From: an uncultured Eubacterium sp.
GTDB taxonomy: Bacteria > Bacillota_A > Clostridia > Lachnospirales > Lachnospiraceae
NCBI GenBank assembly: GCA_947653505.1
Contig: CANTHI010000018.1
Span: 1-16,566, forward strand
Reading direction: 5' to 3'
Length of the DNA: 16,566 bases
The translations under genes and the position numbers were made by a program. Numbering within the stretch: the first letter of the stretch is position 1; each line of letters begins with the position of its first letter. Of this stretch, positions 1 to 7,483 are shown in pieces. The notes under the pieces were generated by a model. It searched no databases. It worked only from the letters and a program-made list of their open reading frames with translations, and was not told where the DNA came from.

Positions 1-2
1 GC

Positions 3-86
3 GAAGTAGGTGTCGCGCCCGTCCGGTACCACAGTCTGGATGCAGAATACTTAGAGATTCTTACATTCTGGAAACCGGAACAATGA
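3..86 (+). CDS. Possible 3' end of an unrecognised gene (5' truncated)
   Basis: The frame starting at base 3 is open from the window edge to a TGA at 84-86 and gives a 27-residue C-terminal tail. The tail begins EVGVAPVRYHSLDAEYLEIL and ends TFWKPEQ, with an ordinary, protein-like composition. I do not recognise the family. Frame 2 is also open here to about position 191, so openness alone proves little. No terminator follows: the next 100 bases are repeat sequence. The call rests only on composition. Confidence 0.3.
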   Translation, partial: EVGVAPVRYHSLDAEYLEILTFWKPEQ

Positions 87-176
87 AACAGGGCCGCTTC
101 CCTCATCCAGCGTCCGGGAGGCCAGTATGTACTGTTCTGTTTTTCCAGGTATGGCTTCTTACACATTCTGGACCGG
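61..176. repeat. Diverged direct repeat pair, about 98 bp apart
   Basis: TTACATTCTGGAAACCGG at 61-78 recurs as TTACACATTCTGGACCGG at 159-176. The sequence following each copy also belongs to one related repeat family (93-127 and 186-209). This suggests an old tandem duplication of a roughly 100-bp element. The rest of 87-224 holds no gene that I can support. Confidence 0.5.
93..127 (-). repeat. Dispersed repeat, copy 1 (also at 11101-11135)
   Basis: This 35-bp stretch begins GCCGCTTCCCTCATCCAGCG. It matches 11101-11135 at 32 of 35 positions by hand alignment. Its reverse complement resembles the element at 186-209 (TACATA.TGGC...CGGA.GCTG core), so both belong to one repeat family. It lies in non-coding DNA. 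Confidence 0.7.
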
Positions 177-185
177 CCACAGCCT

Positions 186-209
186 CCGCATAGCCAATAT
201 GTAACACAT
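186..209 (-). repeat. Dispersed repeat, second half-element (also at 11078-11101)
   Basis: The reverse complement of 186-209 starts ATGTGTTACAT and ends TGGCTATGCGG. It agrees with 11078-11101 (+ strand) at 22 of 24 positions. The orientation relative to the 35-bp element differs between the two loci, so the halves are rearranged with respect to each other. Confidence 0.65.
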
Positions 210-224
210 CCGCTTTCCATATGC

Positions 225-253
225 AAAAAAAGACACCCAGAAGCCTGAGTGTC
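225..253 (-). terminator. Rho-independent terminator of the 6569-267 cluster
   Basis: On the minus strand GACACTCAG (253-245) pairs with CTGGGTGTC (240-232). This gives a 9-bp stem with one G-T wobble, a 4-base loop, and a run of seven T (231-225). It lies 14 bases beyond the phosphoesterase stop codon. On the + strand there is no T-run, so it acts in one direction only. Confidence 0.9.
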
Positions 254-266
254 CATCCTGTCGGTT

Positions 267-866
267 TTATTTATCCGGAATCTCGATCACATACCGCTCA
301 AACGCATTGATGACCCGCGTCTTTCCTCTCTCATCTTCCCGTACATGACCCCTTCCATAATTCATATGCACATGTCCATGTATAAAATAGTCCGGCTCAT
401 ACCTGTCCATCAGTTCATTAAAAATATGGAACCCGTGATGCGGCAGATCTTCGCCGTCGTGCAGCCCTTTTGCCGGTGCATGGGTCAGCAGTATGTCAAA
501 CCCTTTGCTCCTCCAGATCGGAAAGCGCATTTTTCTGACCCGTTTGCGCATTTCCTCTTCGGTAAACTGCCATGCGTCATCCTTATAACGCATGGAGCCG
601 CCCAGTCCAAGAATCCTGAGCCCTTTATAGTCATAAACCATATCATCAATGCAGATGCAGCCTTCCGGACCACGTACATTATATTTTGCGTCGTGGTTTC
701 CGTGTACATACAGTACCGGACCAGATGACATGGTAGCCAGAAACGACAGGTACTCCGCATTCAGGTCCCCGCAGGAAAGGATCAGATCGACCCCTTCCAG
801 CTCTTCCCTGCGATAAAAATCCCACAACGCTTTACATTCTACATCCGCCAATAGCAATACTTTCAT
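267..866 (-). CDS. Calcineurin-like metallophosphoesterase
   Basis: A 199-residue single-domain phosphoesterase, probably cytosolic, as no signal peptide or membrane segment is seen. Metal-site motifs appear in family order: D8, G33-D34, G56-N57-H58-D59, T128-H129 and G164-H165-x-H167. The first motif is DVE (D8, E10) where the family usually has D-x-H, so one metal ligand is changed or supplied by Glu. Such proteins (YfcE-like and relatives) hydrolyse phosphodiesters or nucleotides with a two-metal centre; the substrate here cannot be read. The ATG at 864-866 overlaps the upstream BMP gene's TGA (TGATG), implying translational coupling. A terminator follows directly, so this is the last gene of the cluster. 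Confidence 0.88.
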   Translation of the reverse strand: MKVLLLADVECKALWDFYRREELEGVDLILSCGDLNAEYLSFLATMSSGPVLYVHGNHDAKYNVRGPEGCICIDDMVYDYKGLRILGLGGSMRYKDDAWQFTEEEMRKRVRKMRFPIWRSKGFDILLTHAPAKGLHDGEDLPHHGFHIFNELMDRYEPDYFIHGHVHMNYGRGHVREDERGKTRVINAFERYVIEIPDK

Positions 867-2779
867 CAGAATCCACCCTGCAGCCGGACAAACTCCCTGA
901 CCTCTTCCTTCAGGTCGTCCAGTGCAGGAATCCCTCCTTCTATATTACTTGCCAGATAGTTCATCTTAAAGATTTCTTCCGGTTCCAGACGCTTGCGTGC
1001 TGCATTCGTCACCGTCCCGTCCTGCTTTGTCCAGGTAAACTGGAACGGGCTGAACTCCCTGCGCCGGATCATCTCTGTTAAAAGATCAATCAGTATCTTT
1101 GTGCCGTCTGGCAGCTTCTGGGAGCATACAATCTCCAGTACACCGGAGGAAATGCCCCACCAGTAATTTAATGCGCGGTTTTTGTTTTTCTCGACTTCTT
1201 CTTTCCATGTATTTTCCAGAATCCCGCGGATAATCAGCTCATACACCTTTCCCCAGTGGCAGATGGAAGTCGCGATATTTTCAATCTGCCCGTCTGCAAG
1301 CTGGCGGTACAGGCCGTACTTTCTCGTCGGATGCTTTGGATTAATCATGTCTTTGTCGAAAATCAGATGCACATCCTCCGGCCAGTCCTGCTGGCTGTCT
1401 CCTTTCAGGGAGCTCCAGCGCAGATGCACCTTCACACGCGGATTGACCATCTGGGCTCCCAGCGCGAATGCATTGATATTCGCAATCGTGCTGTAAATCG
1501 GATAATCTGCCATATATCCGACGTCATTCGTTTCTGACAATGCTCCCGCGATCACTCCCAGTAAAAACTTACTCTCATACATCCGGCAGTAATACGTCCG
1601 GATTGCCTGTGACTTGGAGTTGATCGAGCAGTTTAATATTTTAATCTCCGGATGCCGGACTGCTGCCTTCACGCTCGCGCTTGCAAGCTGGGCCGGTACG
1701 GTAAATATAATCTGATTGCCGTCCTCAATCGCCGCTTCTATGATGTCCTCCGAGTTATTCGTAAATTCCGCATGCTCGTAAATGGAAGTCTGAATCCGCT
1801 CGCCAAATACCTGCTCTAAATGCATCCTTCCCATTTCATGGGCGTAGTTCCATGCGGAGTTGACTACAGATTTTTCAAAAATAAAGGCGACTTTCAACTG
1901 CTTTGGTGTGTCATTTAAAATACGATTTAAGATCGACAGGCCAGCTGTCGTCTTTTCCTTCTGATGCGGCTCCAGTACGATTTTCATCGAATCATCCTGT
2001 CCAAGCGTCACAAATTCATCCCACATCTTCGTCAGATTGCTTTTAATCTCATCCTCACTGCCGGACTGCAGCTGCCAGGCCGGAAAAATCTCAATATAAG
2101 CCAGAAACGCGTCTCCGGTTGTAATATGGATCCGGTCGCCGCCTTTTGCCTTATAGATTTTACGGAAGTTTAAAAACTCACTGCGCAGGGCGGTCCGGCT
2201 TTCCTCTGTCCATACCCCGCCCGGCTGATAGCCATAAATTTTATACAGCCTTGCATAAGATCCCTCTTTGGAAAACCAGATATCATAGATTTTTGCGTCA
2301 TCGTAAAAATCCATAAATTCAAAGTAAATTTTATTTTCCAGATCATCCGTTTTTTTCGGAATGATTCTGGTTACTTTCGCGCTGATCTTAACCGCGTTCA
2401 GACACTTTAATACACTGACGCGCTTATTCCCTTCCATAACATAAAAACGATGCATATATTCATATGCTACGATCGGATCGCGGATCCCTTCTGCTAACTG
2501 GGAATCATACAGTCCTGCCCATTTATACGCAAACTCTGTCTCCACATCCAGCAGCGGCATAAAATTATTTGCAAAAGAATTTTGTCTGCCGGCTGTCTTT
2601 GTCCCTGCCACAAGATACAGCGGTATTTCTATCACCCCGATATATTTTTCTCCTGCCGTACGCTCATACGGCAGAAAATCATCCAGAGCACTCAGATATG
2701 GATATTCGCCTTTATTCATTGCTGCACGGTATGCTTTCTGCGCCTGTTTATTGGCTGCCTGATATGCTTCGATTGACAT
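866..2779 (-). CDS. Cytosolic BMP-family (Med/PnrA-like) protein with N-terminal ParB-like region
   Basis: A 637-residue protein. Residues about 1-140 contain a ParB/Srx-like nucleotide-pocket signature (MEGNKRVSVLK, 115-125). Residues about 295-540 resemble the periplasmic-binding-protein fold of the basic membrane protein (BMP) family, which binds nucleosides in Med/PnrA proteins. It starts at strand LKVAFIFEKSVVNSAW. BMP proteins are usually exported lipoproteins; this one has no signal peptide or lipobox, so it is probably an intracellular sensor or binding protein (inference). I chose the ATG at 2779 because AAAGGGG lies 8 bases upstream; a GTG 11 codons earlier lacks such a site. It begins 56 bases after the ABC gene and overlaps the phosphoesterase start, so it looks co-transcribed with both. 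Confidence 0.8.
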   Translation of the reverse strand: MSIEAYQAANKQAQKAYRAAMNKGEYPYLSALDDFLPYERTAGEKYIGVIEIPLYLVAGTKTAGRQNSFANNFMPLLDVETEFAYKWAGLYDSQLAEGIRDPIVAYEYMHRFYVMEGNKRVSVLKCLNAVKISAKVTRIIPKKTDDLENKIYFEFMDFYDDAKIYDIWFSKEGSYARLYKIYGYQPGGVWTEESRTALRSEFLNFRKIYKAKGGDRIHITTGDAFLAYIEIFPAWQLQSGSEDEIKSNLTKMWDEFVTLGQDDSMKIVLEPHQKEKTTAGLSILNRILNDTPKQLKVAFIFEKSVVNSAWNYAHEMGRMHLEQVFGERIQTSIYEHAEFTNNSEDIIEAAIEDGNQIIFTVPAQLASASVKAAVRHPEIKILNCSINSKSQAIRTYYCRMYESKFLLGVIAGALSETNDVGYMADYPIYSTIANINAFALGAQMVNPRVKVHLRWSSLKGDSQQDWPEDVHLIFDKDMINPKHPTRKYGLYRQLADGQIENIATSICHWGKVYELIIRGILENTWKEEVEKNKNRALNYWWGISSGVLEIVCSQKLPDGTKILIDLLTEMIRRREFSPFQFTWTKQDGTVTNAARKRLEPEEIFKMNYLASNIEGGIPALDDLKEEVREFVRLQGGF

Positions 2780-2835
2780 GGACACCGCCCCTTTCTTTTT
2801 CTGTCTTTCCACCCGTTATCCGGCCTGTCTTCCGG

Positions 2836-4773
2836 TCAGCCGGAGACAGTATTGCCGGTATACAGCTGGTAATATTTTCCGCGTTCTTCGATTAACTTTT
2901 CATGGTTCCCGCGTTCAATCACACGTCCCTGCTCCAGTACGATAATGCAGTCGCTGTTGCGGACTGTGGACAGACGATGCGCGATCACAAACGTCGTCCT
3001 GCCCCTCATCAGCTTATCCATGCCGTCCTGCACGATTTTTTCCGTACGGGTATCGATCGAACTCGTTGCCTCGTCCAGAATCAGCACCGGCGGATCCGCA
3101 ATCGCCGCACGCGCGATCGCAAGCAGCTGCCGCTGTCCCTGACTGAGATTGGCGCCGTCTCCGGTCAGCATCGTCTGATAACCGTCCGGCAGATGACGGA
3201 TAAATCCGTCGGCATTTGCCAGCTTTGCGGCCTGCATCACTTCTGTATCCGTAGCGTCCAGCTTGCCGTAACGGATATTTTCCATCACGGTTGCCGTAAA
3301 TAAATGCGTATCCTGCAGGACGATCCCGAGAGAATGACGCAGATCATCTTTTTTTATTTTATTAATGTTGATGCCGTCATAGCGTATTTTTCCATCCTGA
3401 ATATCATAAAAACGGTTGATCAGATTGGTGATCGTCGTCTTTCCTGCTCCGGTAGAGCCGACAAACGCGATCTTCTGGCCTGGTGTGGCATACAGATCGA
3501 CATTGTGCAGCACGATTTTTTCCGGCACATAGCCAAAATCCACATCGTCAAATACAACGTCTCCGGTCAGCTCTGTATAAGTCACCGTGCCTTCCTGCTG
3601 ATGCGGATGCTTCCATGCCCAGAGTCCGGTACGCATGCCTCCCTCAGCTTCCATGATCTGTCCGTTTACTTTTCTGGCATTGACAAGCGTCACATAGCCT
3701 TCATCAGTTTCCGCCGGCTCATCCAGCAGTTTAAATACACGCTCCGCACCCGCGAGCGCCATAACGACCGCGTTTAACTGCATGCTGACCTGATTGATCG
3801 GCTGGTTAAAATTCCGGTTAAACGTCAGAAAGCTGGCCAGTTTCCCGACCGTAAATCCGCCAGCCCCGTTCATCGCCAGTATCCCGCCCACAATCGCACA
3901 GAAAACATAGCTGACATTGCCAAGCTGTGCATTTACCGGCATCAGGATATTCGCAAAACGGTTGGCCTGGTACGCGCTTTCAAACAACTGGTCATTGCGT
4001 TCCTTAAAATCTTTGACCGACGTCTCCTCATGGCAAAACACCTTGACGACTTTTTGTCCTTCCATCATCTCTTCGATAAAGCCGTTCACCCTGCCCAGAT
4101 CCTGCTGCTGCGCCAGGAAATATCTGCTGCTCAGACCCGCCAGACGTTTTGTCATATACAGCATCACCGCAACCATAGCAAGCGTAAGTCCGGTCAGCGG
4201 AATGCTCAGATAAATCATACTCCCGAGCACGCTTACAATCGTAATCACGCTGTTGAACAGCTGCGGGATACTCTGGCTGATCATCTGCCGCAGCGTATCG
4301 ATATCATTCGTATAGACAGACATAATGTCCCCATGCGCATGCGTATCAAAATACCGGACCGGCAGCTTTTCCATATGCGAAAACAGATCATTTCTCAAAT
4401 CCCGCAGCGACCCCTGGCTGACATAGATCATAATCTTTGCCTGCGCGTAGCTGGCAATGACGGCGATCCCATAAAAGATGCCGACGCGCGTAATCGCCTG
4501 CAGCAGACTGCTGTAATCCGGCGATTCACTTTCCAGCAGCGGCTGGATATAGCCATCGATCAGCTCCTCCATAAACAATGTCCCCTGAACCGACGCAAAT
4601 GCTGTATAGACAATACAGACAGCTACTACCAGCACCGCAAACGCATACCTGCGCATCACATATGCGAGCAGTCTGCGCAGTATCTTCCCCGGATTTTTCA
4701 CCTGCGGCCGTCTGCCCGCGCCGGCTCTTCCATGTCCATGCGGTCCCTGCACTGGTTTTGCCTTTTCTGCCAT
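2836..4773 (-). CDS. ABC exporter half-transporter, consensus catalytic subunit
   Basis: A 645-residue type IV ABC exporter. The order is a basic, Gly/His-rich N-terminus (1-35), a transmembrane domain (about 40-345), then a nucleotide-binding domain. Visible motifs are Walker A GSTGAGKTT (439-447), Q-loop Q487, signature LSQGQ (543-547), Walker B VLILDE with catalytic E568, and switch H599. Residues about 353-403, before the first NBD strand, form an extra linker containing RTGLWAWKHPH. The ATG at 4773 overlaps the partner's TGA (TGATG). Its ribosome binding site GGAGGTG (4787-4781) lies inside the partner's last codons, so the subunits should be made in balance. It probably pairs with the 598-residue protein as a heterodimeric exporter of the BmrCD/LmrCD/TM287-288 type. 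Substrate unknown; multidrug or peptide are both possible. Confidence 0.93.
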   Translation of the reverse strand: MAEKAKPVQGPHGHGRAGAGRRPQVKNPGKILRRLLAYVMRRYAFAVLVVAVCIVYTAFASVQGTLFMEELIDGYIQPLLESESPDYSSLLQAITRVGIFYGIAVIASYAQAKIMIYVSQGSLRDLRNDLFSHMEKLPVRYFDTHAHGDIMSVYTNDIDTLRQMISQSIPQLFNSVITIVSVLGSMIYLSIPLTGLTLAMVAVMLYMTKRLAGLSSRYFLAQQQDLGRVNGFIEEMMEGQKVVKVFCHEETSVKDFKERNDQLFESAYQANRFANILMPVNAQLGNVSYVFCAIVGGILAMNGAGGFTVGKLASFLTFNRNFNQPINQVSMQLNAVVMALAGAERVFKLLDEPAETDEGYVTLVNARKVNGQIMEAEGGMRTGLWAWKHPHQQEGTVTYTELTGDVVFDDVDFGYVPEKIVLHNVDLYATPGQKIAFVGSTGAGKTTITNLINRFYDIQDGKIRYDGININKIKKDDLRHSLGIVLQDTHLFTATVMENIRYGKLDATDTEVMQAAKLANADGFIRHLPDGYQTMLTGDGANLSQGQRQLLAIARAAIADPPVLILDEATSSIDTRTEKIVQDGMDKLMRGRTTFVIAHRLSTVRNSDCIIVLEQGRVIERGNHEKLIEERGKYYQLYTGNTVSG

Positions 4774-6569
4774 CAGTGATCACCTCCGTGCTCGTCAAAA
4801 TCTCCGCCCCCGCCAGTCTGTGATTCATAGACTTCGCGGTAAATCTCATTGCTTTTCAGCAGCTGCTCATGCGTGCCAAATCCATGTACCTTTCCGTGCT
4901 CCAGTACGATAATCCTGTCCGCCTGCTGCACCGAAGAGATCCGCTGCGCGATAATCAGTTTGGTCGTCCCTGGTATTTCCTGCGCAAATGCTTTGCGGAT
5001 TTTCGCATCCGTGGCCGTATCGACCGCACTGGTAGAATCGTCCAGAATGAGTATTTTCGGTTTTTTCAGCAATGCCCTTGCAATACACAGCCGCTGCTTC
5101 TGTCCGCCGGATACATTCGTACCGCCCTGTTCGATATACGTATTGTATCCATCCGGCATCGCTTCGATAAACTCATCCGCACAGGCGAGCCTGCAGGCCT
5201 GCCTGCACTCTTCCTCACTGGCCTCTAAATCACCCCAGCGCAGATTATCATAAATCGTGCCGGAGAACAGTACATTTTTCTGCAATACGACAGATACCTC
5301 ATTGCGCAGTGTTTCCAGATCATAGCTGCGTACATCCCTGCCGCCGACCTTTACACAGCCGCCCGTCACATCATACAGACGGCTGATCAGGTTCACCAGA
5401 CTGGATTTGGAGCTTCCGGTACCGCCGATAATCCCGATTGTCTCACCGGACCGGATATCCAGATTGATATCCGACAGTACAAGCGAGCTGTTTTCCTCAC
5501 CGCTGCTGTCTGTCTGCTTCGCCTGCTTTGCGCCGCCATAGCAAAAATCCACATGCTCAAACTGAATGCTGCCGTCCGGCACATGAAATTCCGGCTGCGG
5601 CGGATTTTCCAGCGTGCTTTTTTCATTCAGCACCTCTGCAATACGCCTTGCGCTCGCGGAGCTCATCGTAATCATGACAAACGCCATAGAAAGCATCATC
5701 AGGCTCATCAGGATATTCATACAGTAGGCAAGCAGACTCATCAGATCCCCTGTCTGCAGCTCCACCGCATTCGTCGATACGATCACCTTTGCACCGAGCC
5801 AGCTGATCCCTAAAATACAGCTGAATACGGTCAGCATCATGGCAGGCGCGTTGTATGTCACGATACTTTCCGCTTTTACAAACATCAGATATACATTTCC
5901 GCACGCTTTTTGAAACTTGCTGATTTCATAATCTTCCCTGACATATGCTTTTACGACACGGATGGCTGCTATATTTTCCTGCACACTCGCATTCAGGTCA
6001 TCGTATTTTTCAAATACCGCGCTAAAATACTTATATGCATTCACCGTAATCACCGCCAGAAATCCACCCAGCACAATCACGGCAACGAGATACACCGTCG
6101 CCAGCTTTGCCGAGATAAAAAACGACATGATCATCGCGATAATCAGCGAAAACGGAGCGCGTACACACATCCGCAAAATCATCTGATACGCATTCTGCAG
6201 ATTCGTCACATCTGTCGTCAGCCTTGTGACAAGTCCGGCTGTCGAATATTTGTCAATATTTTCGAAAGAATAGTTCTGAATATTCACAAACATCCCTTCC
6301 CGCAGGTTTTTCGCAAATCCGGCCGATGCCCGCGCACCGTATTTGCCGCCCATGACACCCGCTGTCAGCCCTGCAAACGCCGCAACCATCATCCATATTC
6401 CCATCACGTAAATATGGCGGATATCGCTCTTTTCCACTCCGTCATCAATAATCGATGCCATCAGAAGCGGGATCAGCATTTCCATAATGACCTCAAAAAC
6501 CATATATACCGGCGTCATCAGAGAGTCTTTTTTAAATTCTTTGATATAAGAAGCCAGCGTTTTCAGCAA
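4773..6569 (-). CDS. ABC exporter half-transporter, degenerate-site subunit
   Basis: A 598-residue half-transporter with a transmembrane domain at about 17-305 and a nucleotide-binding domain from about 333. Motifs are Walker A GGTGSSKSS (382-390), Q430, signature VSGGQ (486-490) and Walker B ILILDD. The catalytic glutamate is replaced by D511, and the switch histidine is Q542 (IIAQR). These are the hallmarks of the degenerate ATP site in heterodimeric exporters. A polar insert (about 346-362) follows the Y344 A-loop region. The start is TTG at 6569, preceded by AAGGGAGGGA; no in-frame ATG with a better site is seen. It is the first gene of the cluster, and upstream lie 211 bases containing the tandem repeat array. 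I saw no consensus promoter there. Confidence 0.93.
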   Translation of the reverse strand: MLKTLASYIKEFKKDSLMTPVYMVFEVIMEMLIPLLMASIIDDGVEKSDIRHIYVMGIWMMVAAFAGLTAGVMGGKYGARASAGFAKNLREGMFVNIQNYSFENIDKYSTAGLVTRLTTDVTNLQNAYQMILRMCVRAPFSLIIAMIMSFFISAKLATVYLVAVIVLGGFLAVITVNAYKYFSAVFEKYDDLNASVQENIAAIRVVKAYVREDYEISKFQKACGNVYLMFVKAESIVTYNAPAMMLTVFSCILGISWLGAKVIVSTNAVELQTGDLMSLLAYCMNILMSLMMLSMAFVMITMSSASARRIAEVLNEKSTLENPPQPEFHVPDGSIQFEHVDFCYGGAKQAKQTDSSGEENSSLVLSDINLDIRSGETIGIIGGTGSSKSSLVNLISRLYDVTGGCVKVGGRDVRSYDLETLRNEVSVVLQKNVLFSGTIYDNLRWGDLEASEEECRQACRLACADEFIEAMPDGYNTYIEQGGTNVSGGQKQRLCIARALLKKPKILILDDSTSAVDTATDAKIRKAFAQEIPGTTKLIIAQRISSVQQADRIIVLEHGKVHGFGTHEQLLKSNEIYREVYESQTGGGGDFDEHGGDH

Positions 6570-6610
6570 TCAGATTCCCTCCCTTCTGCTCATTCCATCA
6601 TCTACACAAA

Positions 6611-6763
6611 ATCCGTCCATTCCGGATACCCAGCCGTCCGCATCTGCATAATCGTCCGTTCCGGATACCCAGCCGTCTATCTGCATAATCGTCCATTCCG
6701 GATATCCAGCCGTCTATCTGCATAATCGTCCGTTCCGGATACCCAGCCGCCCGTATCTGTACA
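6611..6763. repeat. Tandem array of four about 37-bp units
   Basis: Four head-to-tail copies: 6611-6650 (40 bp), 6651-6687 (37), 6688-6724 (37) and 6725-6763 (39). Each starts ATC.GTCC.TTCCGGATA-like and ends CTGCATA or CTGTACA. The two middle copies differ at 2 of 37 positions. A more degenerate fifth copy (about 6764-6801) seems to run into the 3' end of the thrH-like gene. Each unit holds a near-palindrome around GGATATCC/GGATACCC. There are no spacers, and the unit is not a multiple of three. The array fills most of the 6570-6780 gap, where the ABC cluster's promoter should be. Confidence 0.85.
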
Positions 6764-6780
6764 ACCGCCCATATCAGACA

Positions 6781-7395
6781 CTAAGCCGTCTGTCCCTGCA
6801 CAACTGCCTGTATCGCACCGAGCAGCTGCCCATACGTCTCATATGCCGGATACTGCGGATAGTCCGCCCTGATCTGCTCTGTCGTCCGGAACAGAAATCC
6901 AGCCTGACTTGCCTGAATCATCCCCAGATCATTATAGCTGTCCCCGCTGGCGATCGTATCGTAGCCAACCGACTGCAGCGCTTTTACCGTTGCATACTTG
7001 GAATTAGCCACCCGCATCTGATATCCGGTAATCGCTCCATTCCCATCCGTCACCAGTGAATTGCAAAAAATCGTTGGCCAGCCAAGCTTTTGCATCAGTG
7101 GTTTTGCAAACTGTTCAAACGTATCGCTGATAATAATGACCTGCATCATGGAACGAAGCTCATCCAGAAACTCCTTTGCGCCAGCAAGCGGCTCAATCGT
7201 TGCAATCGTATCCTGAATCTCTTTCAGGCCCAGACCATGCTCCTTTAGAATCTCCAGCCGGCCTTTCATCAGCCTGTCATAATCCGGCTCATCCCTTGTT
7301 GTCTTCTCCAGCTCCGGAATACCCGTTGCTTTTGCAAACGCAATCCATATTTCCGGTACAAGTACACCTTCCAAATCCAGACATGTAATATACAC
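6781..7395 (-). CDS. thrH: HAD-family phosphoserine phosphatase / homoserine phosphotransferase (ThrH type)
   Basis: A 204-residue HAD hydrolase that matches ThrH in length and motifs. Motif I is LDLEGVLVPE (nucleophile D7; E9 where most HAD enzymes have Asp, a ThrH trait). Motif II is ISDT (S90, D91), and the C-terminal motif is GDSYND (151-156). Family members dephosphorylate phosphoserine and can move the phosphate to homoserine, linking serine and threonine synthesis in the cytosol. I start at GTG (7395) because GGAGG (7407-7403) lies 7 bases upstream and because this gives the family length. An ATG at 7497 would add 34 unrelated residues and overlap the penicillin-binding protein gene. 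It is last in the 10932-6781 cluster, 88 bases after its neighbour, and no terminator is seen behind it. Confidence 0.9.
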   Translation of the reverse strand: MYITCLDLEGVLVPEIWIAFAKATGIPELEKTTRDEPDYDRLMKGRLEILKEHGLGLKEIQDTIATIEPLAGAKEFLDELRSMMQVIIISDTFEQFAKPLMQKLGWPTIFCNSLVTDGNGAITGYQMRVANSKYATVKALQSVGYDTIASGDSYNDLGMIQASQAGFLFRTTEQIRADYPQYPAYETYGQLLGAIQAVVQGQTA

Positions 7396-7483
7396 TTTTA
7401 TACCTCCATTCTTATCGATATGTGCTTTGCTAAAAGCTGCTTTTCTATTTTGACATAAATTGGAAAGATATGCAAGCTGATTC
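7396..7483 (-). promoter_or_regulatory. Gap before the thrH-like gene; weak promoter candidate
   Basis: On the minus strand TTGCAT and CAAAAT are separated by 17 bases in this AT-rich gap. The match to consensus is poor (3 of 6 and 4 of 6). No terminator with a T-run follows the penicillin-binding protein gene, so read-through from upstream is at least as likely. Confidence 0.2.

Noticed and set aside
2801..2841. Terminator between the ABC and BMP genes
   Set aside because: TCCGGC and GCCGGA can pair, but the loop is long and no T-run follows on the minus strand.
4030..4779. 249-residue + strand reading frame
   Set aside because: It lies entirely opposite the well-supported ABC exporter gene. 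The translation is rich in His, Arg and Gln and has no recognisable domain.
5910..6725. 271-residue + strand reading frame running into the repeat array
   Set aside because: It is antisense to the degenerate-site ABC subunit. The translation is low-complexity and His/Arg-rich, and its end is repeat sequence.
6611..6763. CRISPR array
   Set aside because: The units are contiguous with no unique spacers, the copies vary, and no cas genes are in view. It is a tandem repeat.
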